This document shows, piece by piece, positions 45,771-54,401 of a stretch of DNA of 64,000 nt. The notes under the pieces are model-generated. The model did not search any database and was not told the origin of the DNA. It saw only the letters and a list, made by a program, of their open reading frames with translations. The position numbers were made by a program, and so were the translations under genes. How positions within the stretch are numbered: the first letter of the stretch is position 1; each line of letters begins with the position of its first letter. The stretch is from Candidatus Heimdallarchaeota archaeon (lineage in GTDB: Archaea > Asgardarchaeota > Heimdallarchaeia > JABLTI01): contig JAHLVW010000066.1 in assembly GCA_019058275.1 (NCBI GenBank), positions 62,001-126,000 of the forward strand, read 5' to 3'.

Positions 45771-46619
45771 ATGGAAGAAAAGTACTACAAATGTTATAAT
45801 GCTGATGCTCTTTTAGGGTTCAATCCTGTTGATAGAATAAGGGATCATATTAAAAGAACAGATTCTATAATAAAATACTTGATAGAATTACAAAAGGATG
45901 TAGCTCCTGATTATGTTGAAGCATTAGTTAAGAGGTTACTTAGTCTAATTAATGATTATAAAATTGATACTAATTCTTTCAATCTAAAAGCAATTGCAAA
46001 AGAACTTAGCTATCTTAAACAAGGAGATCTCTTAACAGATTTGATTATACGCTATATTGCTAAGGAACTCGGTTTACCAGAGAAATCTAAAATCAAATCC
46101 GAATCTGCAGAATTTACTAATCTTAGTCGAGCTAAAGCATCTGAAGGATTTTCTTATTATAGAGTAAAAGCTTTCACTGACATTTTAGGAAAAAAGGATG
46201 GTATAAAGCTCTATTCAAAAATTCTTAGTTTAATTGTCAAAGATATGAATAATTCGATGAAAATTAATGAAAACGATATTATAAAAGCTCGAGGGGAAAG
46301 ATCAGTTAAACGTTGGTGCAAAGTTGGAGCGGGAGATTTTTGTTTCAAGATATTTGATGACAATAAAATACTGTACCGTTTTGATAAATGTGTCACTCAT
46401 GAAGCTCTCAAGAGCTTCAATGATCCTGATGTAGCTTATATCGCATCATGCTTCATTGGTGATATTGAGGAATACAATGTGAGTGATTTTATTCATTTAA
46501 GGAGAACTCAAACATTGCATCATGGAGATTTTTGTGATGAGCTTTATTGGGATAGTAGAGTTCACAATAATCCTGAACAACCGTCTCTTGAGTATGCTCG
46601 AAAAATTGGAAAAACCTAG
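45771..46619 (+). CDS. A2: ATC-hydrolase-like family protein (subfamily A)
   Basis: The 282-residue protein is closely related to A1. It has YKCYNADALLGFNPVDRI at the N-terminus, FRVKAF-like segments with TDILGKKDGIKLYSKIL, then RFDKCVTHEALKSFNDPDVA, YIASCFIGD and RRTQTLHHGDFCDELYWDSR, VHNNPEQPSLEYARKIGK. All three core cysteines are kept. It follows B1 by 10 bases and has GAGGT 8 bases before the ATG, so B1 and A2 are probably co-translated. No signal peptide or membrane segment is visible. Confidence 0.6.
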   Translation: MEEKYYKCYNADALLGFNPVDRIRDHIKRTDSIIKYLIELQKDVAPDYVEALVKRLLSLINDYKIDTNSFNLKAIAKELSYLKQGDLLTDLIIRYIAKELGLPEKSKIKSESAEFTNLSRAKASEGFSYYRVKAFTDILGKKDGIKLYSKILSLIVKDMNNSMKINENDIIKARGERSVKRWCKVGAGDFCFKIFDDNKILYRFDKCVTHEALKSFNDPDVAYIASCFIGDIEEYNVSDFIHLRRTQTLHHGDFCDELYWDSRVHNNPEQPSLEYARKIGKT

Positions 46620-46659
46620 TCAAATTCATTGAAGTAAATTTAAAAGGAATGAATGAAAA

Positions 46660-47535
46660 ATGAAATTTCAAGAATATGGGTCATATGCTCCAGAAACATT
46701 GAAAAATTTGGAAGAAATACAACCATTAGAGATTGCTCAAAAATCATCATTAAGTCGATTAAATTATTTTATTGGGTTCTTTAAGGAAAAAAGACCAAAG
46801 GATTTTGAAAAATATCTGAAAAATCTGAAAAAGAAATATGTTAGTTTAGTAAAGAAGGATTATTGTGATAAAAGAAAATTCGATGTAACGAAATCATTAG
46901 AAGAATTAACTAATTTACAGAATTACAAAAAATTAGTAACTGATAGTATAAATTATGTATTGCAATTACTTGAATTACCAGATGATGTTGATTGGGTAAA
47001 CGAGAAGGTTAAAGTTCCACTAGGGAATTATTTCAAATCATTTTTAGTTCCTAGATATCAAAATGCAGCTGTTTTTTCTGATACAATTGGACGAGAAGAA
47101 GGGATTAAGCTTTACAAAATCTATAGAACTGAATACGTGAAATTCTCAATTCCTGGAAGTAAAAATCAACATTCAACTTTGGAAAATTTGCATGAAGATA
47201 ATGTTAAGGATTTTGAATGAAATGGAAATCTTGGTTGGGTTCGAATAGAAAGTACAGTTGAGAATGGCAAATTAGTTTATCGAAGAGATTCTTGTCTATG
47301 GGCAGAAGCAATAAAAGATTACCCAGATAATGATTTCAAATTTCTTGCTGCTTGTTATGGTGATTACCAAGGAACAAAGATGATTTGGAATGAAGATTTT
47401 GTCCTAACAATGAATCATACAATAGCAAAAGGCGATTTGTATTGCAGTTGCGTTGTTCACGATACAAAAATAGATTGGGATTTAACTCATCCGCCAGATG
47501 AATTTTGGGAATCTATTTGGCCATTACGAGAATAG
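46660..47535 (+). pseudogene. B2: ATC-hydrolase-like family gene with one in-frame TGA
   Basis: The frame runs 291 codons from the ATG at 46660 to a TAG at 47533, with one TGA at 47218-47220. Upstream it has KFQEYGSYAPETLKNLEEIQ and TIGREEGIKLYKIYRTEY; downstream RRDSCLWAEAIKDYPDNDFK, AACYGDYQG, LTMNHTIAKGDLYCSCVVHD and IDWDLTHPPDEFW. The alignment with B3 places the stop at a non-catalytic loop position between the helical and core parts. Everything else is intact. So this is a very young pseudogene, a read-through gene, or a sequence error. The two parts separately lack either the core or the N-terminal half. Confidence 0.6.
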
Positions 47536-47571
47536 CAGAAAAAAAGTGATTGAATCATATGAGGTTTTCAA

Positions 47572-48435
47572 ATGAAATTTGAACAGCATGGAAAAGAAGT
47601 TATTAATTTAGAAATTAAATATAATCCATTTGAATTTGCAGAAAGTAACTTATTCAAGAGATTAAGTAATATATATGGTTACGTCAAAGAGAATAAACCT
47701 GAAATATATGATGAATTAATTGAAAAAGTATCACAAAAAATTAAGTTATTACCAAAGAAAGACTTTTTCACAAATAAATCAAAAGTAATTGAAAGAATAG
47801 CTCAATGTAATTATCTTCTAGAAAATCAGGATTCAGTTATAAGACACCTAAATATTTTCATCGATACACAAGGAATAACTGATAGTGAATATTGGCAGAA
47901 AAATGAAATAAAAATCCCAGCTAAGAATTTCATGCATTCAGCAAAAGATCTCTATTTTCTATATATAACCTCGCTTGTGGAAATTATAGGAAAAGAAAAT
48001 ACAATAGAAATTTACAAAAAAATGATTGATAGTTACGTAAGAAAATACGATACAAATCAGCTGAATATTTTCAATGATTTAGAAGACATGCGTACGAGAG
48101 TTATTCGATGGGTTGATAATAATCCATATGGCAGAGTACGTCTCATCAGCACAGTTGAGAATGGACGATTAATAGAAATTTGTAAAAACTGTGAAAAAGT
48201 GCAGTATCTAGATGATTTTGATGAACTAGATGGAGACTTATTGTACATAGAATCTTGTTATTGTCATAAACCTTTGGCAGAAATGTAGAATGATAATTTT
48301 GTATTAACACTTGAAGAATGCATTGCCAAAGGAGATCCATATTGTGCTTATGTCTATCATGATAAAAGAATCGTGGAGAAAATTGAACATACACCAAAGG
48401 AATTCTTTGATGAAATAATTTCAAAATTTGACTAG
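47572..48435 (+). pseudogene. B3: ATC-hydrolase-like family gene with one in-frame TAG
   Basis: The frame has 287 codons with a TAG at 48286-48288 before the conserved end. It reads KFEQHGKEVINLEIKYNPFE, TSLVEIIGKENTIEIYKKMI, ICKNCEKVQYLDDFDELDGD and ESCYCHKPLAEM, then the stop, then NDNFVLTLEECIAKGDPYCA and VYHDKRIVEKIEHTPKEFFD. The core before the stop is already altered relative to other B members (YCHK for YGDY), so relaxed selection is likely here. It follows B2 by 36 bases. Confidence 0.6.
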
Positions 48436-48534
48436 AATTTAAGCTAATTTGAGAAAAGAAGATATTCAAAAAATAATGATAGAAAATTGTGAAATTTATC
48501 GATGAAAGTAATGAGAAAATTATTGGTGAGAAAA

Positions 48535-50298
48535 ATGGAAATAAAATCATATAAATGTTATAATACAAAAGCAGAAATTGAATTTAATCCAAATACTTGG
48601 ATTCAAGACCAATTAGGAAATATGAATTCAGTGATAAAATACCTAACTGAATTCAAACCTGAATTTGTAGTAGATTATGTACAACATTTAATTAAGAGAA
48701 TAAAGAATGCAATAGATTCTATTGAGAAGAAAGATGGATATTATGACTTACCAGCAATAAAGGAGAAATTTGAATTTCTTGATAAATATCCCAATCTCCG
48801 AATATTAACTCAAGAGTTCCTTTTAGCACATATGAATCCAATGAAGAAATCGCCAACTGACTCTAAGAAATTCATTGTATATGGGTTAAATCAATCTATG
48901 GCTTTTAGAAGAATTTCCTATCATAGCGTGAAATCTTTTTCGGAAATGATTGGAAAAGAAGAAGGAATAAAACTCTATACAAAAATTCTTACTCGAATTA
49001 TTGAAGATGCGAACAAGAAAAACCCACAAAAAAGTGATATTTCTGTTACTAAAAGACGAAAAAATGCTATCAAAAGTTGGTGTGAAATTGGTATGGCTGA
49101 TTTCACTTGTTGTGTTTTAGATGAACATAAAATTATTTTCAGATTTAATAATTATTTTGCTCATGAAGCTTTGAAAGATTTCAATGATCCAGATATAGCT
49201 TATTATGCTTCTTGCTATGGTGCTGACATTCCAGCCTTTAATAAAGGAAGAATTATCCATATAAGAAGAACTCAAACACTTCACCATGCTGATTTCTGTG
49301 ACGAAATGTATTGGGATTCTCGAGTTCATAATAATCCAAAACAGCCTTCTTTGGATTTTACAAGAAAACTGGGAAAAAGAATGAAATTGGAAGTAATAAA
49401 GTTTGGTGAATTTAATCCAAACGCGTTAGATCGTGTTTTGGAAATTCAGCCAGTTGAAACCATTCTGAGTATTGCAAATAATAAAGTAAATAATTTTGCT
49501 TGTTTGAAAAGATTGGATCATTTATTAGGATTTATTGATAGAAACTATTCATCATTTTTAGAAAAATACATTGAAAATCTAAACACTAAATTTCAAACTT
49601 TATTAAAGGAAAACCTATTTGGAGATAATAAATTTGTTCTAACTAAGATTTTTGAAGAAACAGATTATTTGAAAAAATCTACTAACCTTGTTGAAAATAT
49701 ATTGAGTTATTACATAGAGCTGTTAAGATTATCAGATAATTTTGATTGGATAAAAGATAGAATTGAAGTTAAACAACGTGATTATTTCCGATCATTCCTA
49801 ATTCCAAACTACTATTACTTGTTAGTATTGACAGAGACAATTGGTCGAGAAGAAGGTATAAGGTTATTCAAGATGCATATATCTGACTTTCTTATTAATC
49901 AAAAACCTAAATCACCTATCAATTTTACAACTCTTGAAGACTCGTTTGAGAAAAGAAAAAATTCTGCAAAGAATCCCTCTGATTGGGTTATAATATATGG
50001 CATGCTATCAAAAAGTAAGCTGGCTTTTCGAAATGATAATTGTCTTTGGATTGATGTTTTGCAAGATTTGCCTGATAAGGAGTTAAAATACTATGTGTGT
50101 TGTTATGGGGACTATCAAAATGCGAATACCTATTCTAATGGAAATGTTGTCTTAACTATGGAACATACAATTGCTCAAGGAGATCAGTATTGTTCTAGAG
50201 TAAAACATGATACAAGAATTGATTGGAACTTGGAGCATCCAAAGAAAGAATTTTTCGACAATATGTGGCCAATACATGACAGCAAAAAAGAAAACTAA
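48535..50298 (+). CDS. A3-B4 fusion: two ATC-hydrolase-like domains in one protein
   Basis: The 587-residue protein has an A domain (1-282) and a B domain (283-587) in one frame. The A part has YKCYNTKAEIEFNPNTWI, IGKEEGIKLYTKIL, RFNNYFAHEALKDFNDPDIA, YASCYGAD and RRTQTLHHADFCDEMYWDSR. Its usual first core Cys is replaced by Tyr (RFNNYF). The B part starts at the ATG at 49381 (MKLEVIKFGEFNP) and has RNDNCLWIDVLQDLPDKELK, VCCYGDYQN, LTMEHTIAQGDQYC and IDWNLEHPKKEFFDN. In other A genes a stop follows GK(T/E); here it is lost and the two reading frames run on. The start at 48535 has GGTGAG upstream; an ATG at 48502 is less likely. Confidence 0.6.
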   Translation: MEIKSYKCYNTKAEIEFNPNTWIQDQLGNMNSVIKYLTEFKPEFVVDYVQHLIKRIKNAIDSIEKKDGYYDLPAIKEKFEFLDKYPNLRILTQEFLLAHMNPMKKSPTDSKKFIVYGLNQSMAFRRISYHSVKSFSEMIGKEEGIKLYTKILTRIIEDANKKNPQKSDISVTKRRKNAIKSWCEIGMADFTCCVLDEHKIIFRFNNYFAHEALKDFNDPDIAYYASCYGADIPAFNKGRIIHIRRTQTLHHADFCDEMYWDSRVHNNPKQPSLDFTRKLGKRMKLEVIKFGEFNPNALDRVLEIQPVETILSIANNKVNNFACLKRLDHLLGFIDRNYSSFLEKYIENLNTKFQTLLKENLFGDNKFVLTKIFEETDYLKKSTNLVENILSYYIELLRLSDNFDWIKDRIEVKQRDYFRSFLIPNYYYLLVLTETIGREEGIRLFKMHISDFLINQKPKSPINFTTLEDSFEKRKNSAKNPSDWVIIYGMLSKSKLAFRNDNCLWIDVLQDLPDKELKYYVCCYGDYQNANTYSNGNVVLTMEHTIAQGDQYCSRVKHDTRIDWNLEHPKKEFFDNMWPIHDSKKEN

Positions 50299-50317
50299 AA
50301 ATCTGTGTGATAAAAAA

Positions 50318-51190
50318 ATGAAATTTCAAAAATATGGTAAAAAGATTCCAGAAGCTCTTGAGATTGTAATAGAAATACAACCTCTTGATTTTGCTATGAA
50401 ATCACCATTCAAGAGATTGAATTATTTATTGGGTATGGTAAAGAAAAAGAAACAAAGCATATTCTTAGAATATATTAGGAATCTAGGATTGAAATACGAA
50501 TCACTAGTGAAAGAAGATTTCGTATCAAATAGAGAAGATCATAATATCAATGAATTCTTAACCAAATTCGAAATTTTGAAAGACCATCCAAAATTGGTCA
50601 AAAATTATCTAAATTATTTTTTACAAATTCTACATATCCTAGATAAGGACAATTGGTTAAAAGAAAAAGTGAAAGTAATAAATAGAAATCACATTCGTTC
50701 ATTTTTACTTCCAAAATACTACAATTTGCTAACATTAACTGAGACTATAAATCGGGATGAAGCAATTAGTTTGTATAAATTATATGTTACTCAATACATC
50801 AAAGATAATGCAGCTCCTAATAGAAAAATCTTTGATAAATTAAAGGATTTTAAAAAATACTTTGAAAAGGATAAAGAAGAAATAACAATTGGGTGGTATG
50901 GTTTTCTAAGTGATGTCAATGATGGTAAATTCTGCTTTAGAAAAGATAATTGTCTATGGGCAGATATACTAACTGATTTGCCTGATGTAATGTTAAAATA
51001 CCTTGTTTGTTGTTATGGAGATTTTCAGGCAGCAGTAACAAGGAGTAATGATAATTTTATTCTAACAATGAAACATACAATAATTGAGGGAGATCCTTAC
51101 TGTGACTGTATTATACATGATACAAATATTGATTGGGATCTAACCCACCCACCAAAGGAATTCTGGGATAATCTAAATTCAATTGAATAA
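50318..51190 (+). CDS. B5: ATC-hydrolase-like family protein (subfamily B)
   Basis: The 290-residue protein is an intact B member: KFQKYGKKIPEALEIVIEIQ, TETINRDEAISLYKLYVTQY, FRKDNCLWADILTDLPDVML, VCCYGDFQA, LTMKHTIIEGDPYCDCIIHD and IDWDLTHPPKEFWDNL. All core cysteines are present. It is most similar in its visible motifs to B2 and the B4 domain, so these arose by local duplication. The ATG at 50318 is chosen because it begins with the family N-terminus; the frame is open further upstream into the preceding gene. It ends the array. Confidence 0.6.
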   Translation: MKFQKYGKKIPEALEIVIEIQPLDFAMKSPFKRLNYLLGMVKKKKQSIFLEYIRNLGLKYESLVKEDFVSNREDHNINEFLTKFEILKDHPKLVKNYLNYFLQILHILDKDNWLKEKVKVINRNHIRSFLLPKYYNLLTLTETINRDEAISLYKLYVTQYIKDNAAPNRKIFDKLKDFKKYFEKDKEEITIGWYGFLSDVNDGKFCFRKDNCLWADILTDLPDVMLKYLVCCYGDFQAAVTRSNDNFILTMKHTIIEGDPYCDCIIHDTNIDWDLTHPPKEFWDNLNSIE

Positions 51191-51374
51191 GTTGTGAGTT
51201 TATTTTGATGAATACAAAAGAAACTAATAAAAAAAATGTAAAATTCATCGATAATTTCTATGCAAATAGAAATCTGAATTAACTATTGAACAATCCTTAT
51301 TATTTCATAATAAGATATTAACACAATATAATCAATTCAATAACCTTAATATTTCATCCAAGCTTCCTTTTTTC

Positions 51375-51998
51375 ATGAAAAAAAACACCAAAATCATTCT
51401 AGGTGTAATTATTCCATTAGTAGTTATAGGTGCAAGTATAGGAGGAATAATGCTCTATAATTTTCTGCAGAAAAGAGCTATAGCAAAATTAGAACCTCCC
51501 ATAATTGATTTTCCTGTAGAAAATACTGATACAATAGATATTATCTGGGGTTATGGTGATCAAGGAGGAGATTTTCATAATGGTATTGACTTTGGTTGTA
51601 ATTCATCAGTAAGCATTTTGGCTTGGTGTGATATGACTGTTGTAGATGTTACAACCTTTTTAAATGATAGAAATGGACTTTGGCAAACTAATGTATTTCT
51701 AGAATTTAACAAGCGCTTTACTTTCGATTGTGCTTTTGAACCTGGATCACAAAATGAAACATATGCCAATTTACAAAGAGATGCGATAAATGTAGAAGTA
51801 GGCCAAACAATTCAAAGAGGAGAAGTACTAGGCGAGTTGTTAATTCATAGAGGTGGAACACACATACATTTTGGGATGCATGATCAAGGAGAATCTGTAT
51901 GTGCTTATCACTATTTTTCCGAAACAGCTAAAGCAATTTTTAATCCTCTTTGGATTAAATATGGTTTTGGAGATGATAGTTGGTATGACGATCCTTAA
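51375..51998 (+). CDS. M23/LytM-like metallopeptidase domain, membrane anchored
   Basis: The 207-residue protein has an N-terminal transmembrane helix (about 7-30) and an M23-like domain: FHNGIDFGCNSSVSILAWCD (the H-x3-D metal half), GQTIQRGEVLGELLIHRG, and GTHIHFGMHD (the HxH half). These residues bind zinc in endopeptidases that cut peptidoglycan. Archaea of this kind lack murein, so the substrate may be a pseudomurein-like or protein target, or peptidoglycan of other cells. It is upstream of the alpha/beta hydrolase gene, with no clear link to the array. Confidence 0.7.
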   Translation: MKKNTKIILGVIIPLVVIGASIGGIMLYNFLQKRAIAKLEPPIIDFPVENTDTIDIIWGYGDQGGDFHNGIDFGCNSSVSILAWCDMTVVDVTTFLNDRNGLWQTNVFLEFNKRFTFDCAFEPGSQNETYANLQRDAINVEVGQTIQRGEVLGELLIHRGGTHIHFGMHDQGESVCAYHYFSETAKAIFNPLWIKYGFGDDSWYDDP

Positions 51999-52054
51999 TC
52001 TAAAAAAATACTGATTTTTTAGTTAATGAATTTATATTAATAAAATAAATTTGG

Positions 52055-52879
52055 TTGATAGAATTGAACGAAAAGAAATTTCAACATGTTGAAGGCAAAT
52101 ATGTCAGAATAAAAGATCTAAAAATGTATTATGAGGAATATGGTTATGGGTATCCTCTAATATTAATTCATGGTGGAGCAAGCTCTATTCAGATGTGGGA
52201 TCATCAGATTCCGGATTTTTCAAGTTTTTTCAAAGTAATTGCTGTTGATTGTCGTGGTCAAGGTAAAACAAACAATCCAAGTGGTGAATTTCACTATAAG
52301 CAAATGGCTGATGATTTTGCTAATCTGATAAAGAAATTAGAATTGGAAAAAGTACTGATTTGTGGATGGAGCGATGGTGCACAGATTGCTCTTGAGATGG
52401 GATTACTTTATCCTGAATTAGCAAAAGCATTGATTGTAGGTGGAGCATTACTAGATGTCAGCCAAGAAATGATTGAAGGTATGAAAGCTATTGGTACTGA
52501 AGGACCAGGAAAAATTAATTATGAGCATTTAGAAAAATCTCTTCCTTGTTTTGTAAAATTGCTTAAGGAACATCATTCCTTTGTCTATGGTGAGGAATAT
52601 TGGAAAGAAATGTTAGCAAATATAACGAAGATGTGGTTAGATCCTAAAGAATTTCTTGGGGATAAAGTTAAGAAAATACCAACTCCTTCACTTATACTTC
52701 AAGGTGATCGTGATGATTACATACCAATTTCTGATGCTATTAAAATGCATGAATTGATGCCTAAAACAGAATTAGCAATAATACCAAATGCCAATCATGA
52801 TGTATATGAAACTAGTACAGAAATATTCAATAAAATTACCTTGGGCTTTCTTTTAAGACAAACTAAAGATGATGAATAG
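52055..52879 (+). CDS. alpha/beta hydrolase
   Basis: The 274-residue protein has the alpha/beta hydrolase landmarks: LILIHGGASSIQMWDHQ (oxyanion loop), VIAVDCRGQGKTNNPSG, the nucleophile elbow ICGWSDGAQIALEM (Ser), LILQGDRDDYIP (acid) and NANHDVYE (His). The substrate is unknown. No ATG lies near the domain start; TTG at 52055 or 52064 is the likely start. Confidence 0.75.
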   Translation: MIELNEKKFQHVEGKYVRIKDLKMYYEEYGYGYPLILIHGGASSIQMWDHQIPDFSSFFKVIAVDCRGQGKTNNPSGEFHYKQMADDFANLIKKLELEKVLICGWSDGAQIALEMGLLYPELAKALIVGGALLDVSQEMIEGMKAIGTEGPGKINYEHLEKSLPCFVKLLKEHHSFVYGEEYWKEMLANITKMWLDPKEFLGDKVKKIPTPSLILQGDRDDYIPISDAIKMHELMPKTELAIIPNANHDVYETSTEIFNKITLGFLLRQTKDDE

Positions 52880-52883
52880 TACT

Positions 52884-53054
52884 CTAAAAACATAATGCTA
52901 AGTAAATGAATCCAAACATTAGTACGGAGAGCAATAAACCAATAAGAAGTGCTTTAATTGGTGAAACTTTTAGATTATCTCGAGCCATTTTTGCTGAATA
53001 TTCTTCATCATAATCAGCTGGATATAACCTATTGTATCTGATATCATAACCCAA
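52884..53054 (-). CDS. possible small membrane protein
   Basis: A short frame of about 56 codons from TTG at 53054 has GYDIRYNRLYPADYDEEYSA and then one hydrophobic helix (IKALLIGLLLSVLMFGFIYL). The regular amphipathic start followed by a membrane helix looks protein-like, but the frame is short, lacks an ATG and could be chance. It lies opposite to its neighbours in an otherwise empty gap. Confidence 0.3.
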   Translation of the reverse strand: MGYDIRYNRLYPADYDEEYSAKMARDNLKVSPIKALLIGLLLSVLMFGFIYLALCF

Positions 53055-53197
53055 TGAAATCCCTAGGTACTTATTATTCAGCGTTACTAATTAATATTTC
53101 CGATTTCAACAAACATCTTATCCTATAGTTTTAGATAATTAGCAAGAAAAGTATATTAGAAAAGGGGTTGATAATTGAATATGGGTTGGGATGAATA

Positions 53198-53746
53198 ATG
53201 TCATATTCTTTTGATGTCACATATGAATATGATTCTGCAGAATTATATCGTTTACGTGAACTAACAGATGATTTTGTTTTTTGTCCAAAATGTGGAACGA
53301 AGAATTCTTTTGAGATTAGACAAACAGAAATTAAACTTAAACACTTTTGTAAAAGATGTAGTGCAAGACTAAATGATTTTTGGGATAAATTTTATGATGG
53401 GAAGCTAACAGATGCTTGTTGTAAAGCATGCCAACAACCAACTTTTGAAGAGCACAAATACTGTATTTCTTGTGGCGAAATACACTACAAAGCAACAGGA
53501 AAAGACCAAAGACAAATCATCAAATCTAAAAATCGGAATGTTATCTCTATTTACGATGTTCTATTTTTCTTGTGTTGTGCTGGAAGTTGTACTGGTAGGC
53601 CGGCTATTGATAATAGATCTAAAACTCAGAGAAAATCAGAAAGAATAATTATAGGAGTGATAATTGCTTGGTTTAGCATACTTTTAATCGTTTTTACCCT
53701 ATTATTACGTTTCAATGTATGTGATAATGTATGCAGGTGTGATTAG
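53198..53746 (+). CDS. zinc-ribbon protein with C-terminal membrane helix
   Basis: The 182-residue protein has four C-x2-C pairs: CPKCGTKN, CKRCSARL, CKACQQPT and CISCGEIH (about residues 30-90), which probably form two zinc ribbons. A basic linker and a single hydrophobic helix (about 150-172) follow; a further Cys-rich patch CCAGSC lies between. No enzymatic motif is seen. It may be a membrane-bound adaptor. The start at 53198 is an ATG after AATGGGATGAATA. Confidence 0.55.
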   Translation: MSYSFDVTYEYDSAELYRLRELTDDFVFCPKCGTKNSFEIRQTEIKLKHFCKRCSARLNDFWDKFYDGKLTDACCKACQQPTFEEHKYCISCGEIHYKATGKDQRQIIKSKNRNVISIYDVLFFLCCAGSCTGRPAIDNRSKTQRKSERIIIGVIIAWFSILLIVFTLLLRFNVCDNVCRCD

Positions 53747-53801
53747 AGTGGAATTAGACTTAATTTTTAAATATCTAACCATTTTCTATTTTTGTAGTAA
53801 T

Positions 53802-53813
53802 CTTTTTAATATG
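53802..53813 (+). promoter_or_regulatory. TATA-like box of tRNA-Thr
   Basis: CTTTTTAATATG lies with its centre about 35 bases before the first base of the tRNA, the usual distance for an archaeal TATA box. Confidence 0.4.
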
Positions 53814-53842
53814 AATCTTTACAAAAAAACCTAGACGAATTA

Positions 53843-53919
53843 GCCGTTGTAGCACAGCCTGGTAGTGCGACTCCTTGGTAAGGAGTAGGTCCCGAGTTCA
53901 AGTCCCGGCAACGGCTCCA
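53843..53919 (+). tRNA. tRNA-Thr(GGT)
   Basis: The acceptor arms gccgttg and caacggc pair fully, the anticodon arm is actcc-ttGGTaa-ggagt (anticodon GGT), and the T arm has cccgagttcaagtcccgg-type pairing (cggg closing). A discriminator T and encoded CCA end it. It is 77 bases with CCA and has no intron. Confidence 0.95.
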
Positions 53920-53928
53920 TTATTCTTT

Positions 53929-54255
53929 TCAATCACCTTTGCTATCCAATGATAAGGGCTCAAAAAGCATTATAAACGATTTTTCTTTGCTTATTGTTTT
54001 ATATTCAATTCCTTTGTTGATAACTATCATATCCCCTTCATTCAATTGCTGATCTGGATGTCCTTTTTGCTGTATGGTGATATTACCAGATACAACATAG
54101 AATAATTCATCTTCCTTTTCATGTTTATGCCAATGATATTCCCCTTCAAAAAGTGCTAATCGAACAATTTGATCATTTATTCTTAGAATTTCAACTGGTG
54201 ACCATGGCTTTTTTATTTCTTTGCTTTTCTCAACTATATTTATTGGTTGATTCAT
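53929..54255 (-). CDS. small cupin protein
   Basis: The product of about 108 residues is a single cupin barrel: ALFEGEYHWHKHEKEDELFY carries the H-x-H-x3-E-like metal motif and LNEGDMIVINKGIEYKTIS the second part with the Gly-Asp turn. Cupins of this size act as isomerases, dioxygenases or binding proteins. I choose the ATG at 54255 (MNQPINIVEKS) since the 29 upstream residues do not look like part of the domain; an earlier start at 54342 is possible. It converges with tRNA-Thr. Confidence 0.7.
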   Translation of the reverse strand: MNQPINIVEKSKEIKKPWSPVEILRINDQIVRLALFEGEYHWHKHEKEDELFYVVSGNITIQQKGHPDQQLNEGDMIVINKGIEYKTISKEKSFIMLFEPLSLDSKGD

Positions 54256-54401
54256 AAACATTTGATGATTGATTTCGAGTAAAAATTTTTCCCAGAAGAA
54301 TTTGCACAGTATTTCAAATCGAAGTAAACAAATTTCTTCCATGGGGGTTTTTATCTCTCATTGTAAAATTCATATTACTAACATTTCTGTCGGGATAAAG
54401 A

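Noticed and set aside
20175..47220. TGA read as Trp or selenocysteine, since one GDH stop sits at a conserved Trp
   Set aside because: The other TGA positions do not match Trp or Cys, TAA and TAG also interrupt genes, many intact genes here end in TGA, and no SECIS-like hairpin is seen next to the sites.
48146..48568. 140-codon open frame on the minus strand opposite B3/A3
   Set aside because: It is a shadow of the coding strand, with a His/Leu/Phe-rich composition and no family likeness.
50207..50317. Upstream extension of B5 into the end of the A3-B4 fusion gene
   Set aside because: The extension does not resemble the family; the KFQKYGKK start at 50318 aligns with other B members.
43156..51190. 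CRISPR array, phage or toxin-antitoxin island as the explanation of the repeated genes
   Set aside because: No short direct repeats with spacers, no integrase, tail or capsid genes and no small toxin pair are visible; the repeats are whole protein-coding domains.
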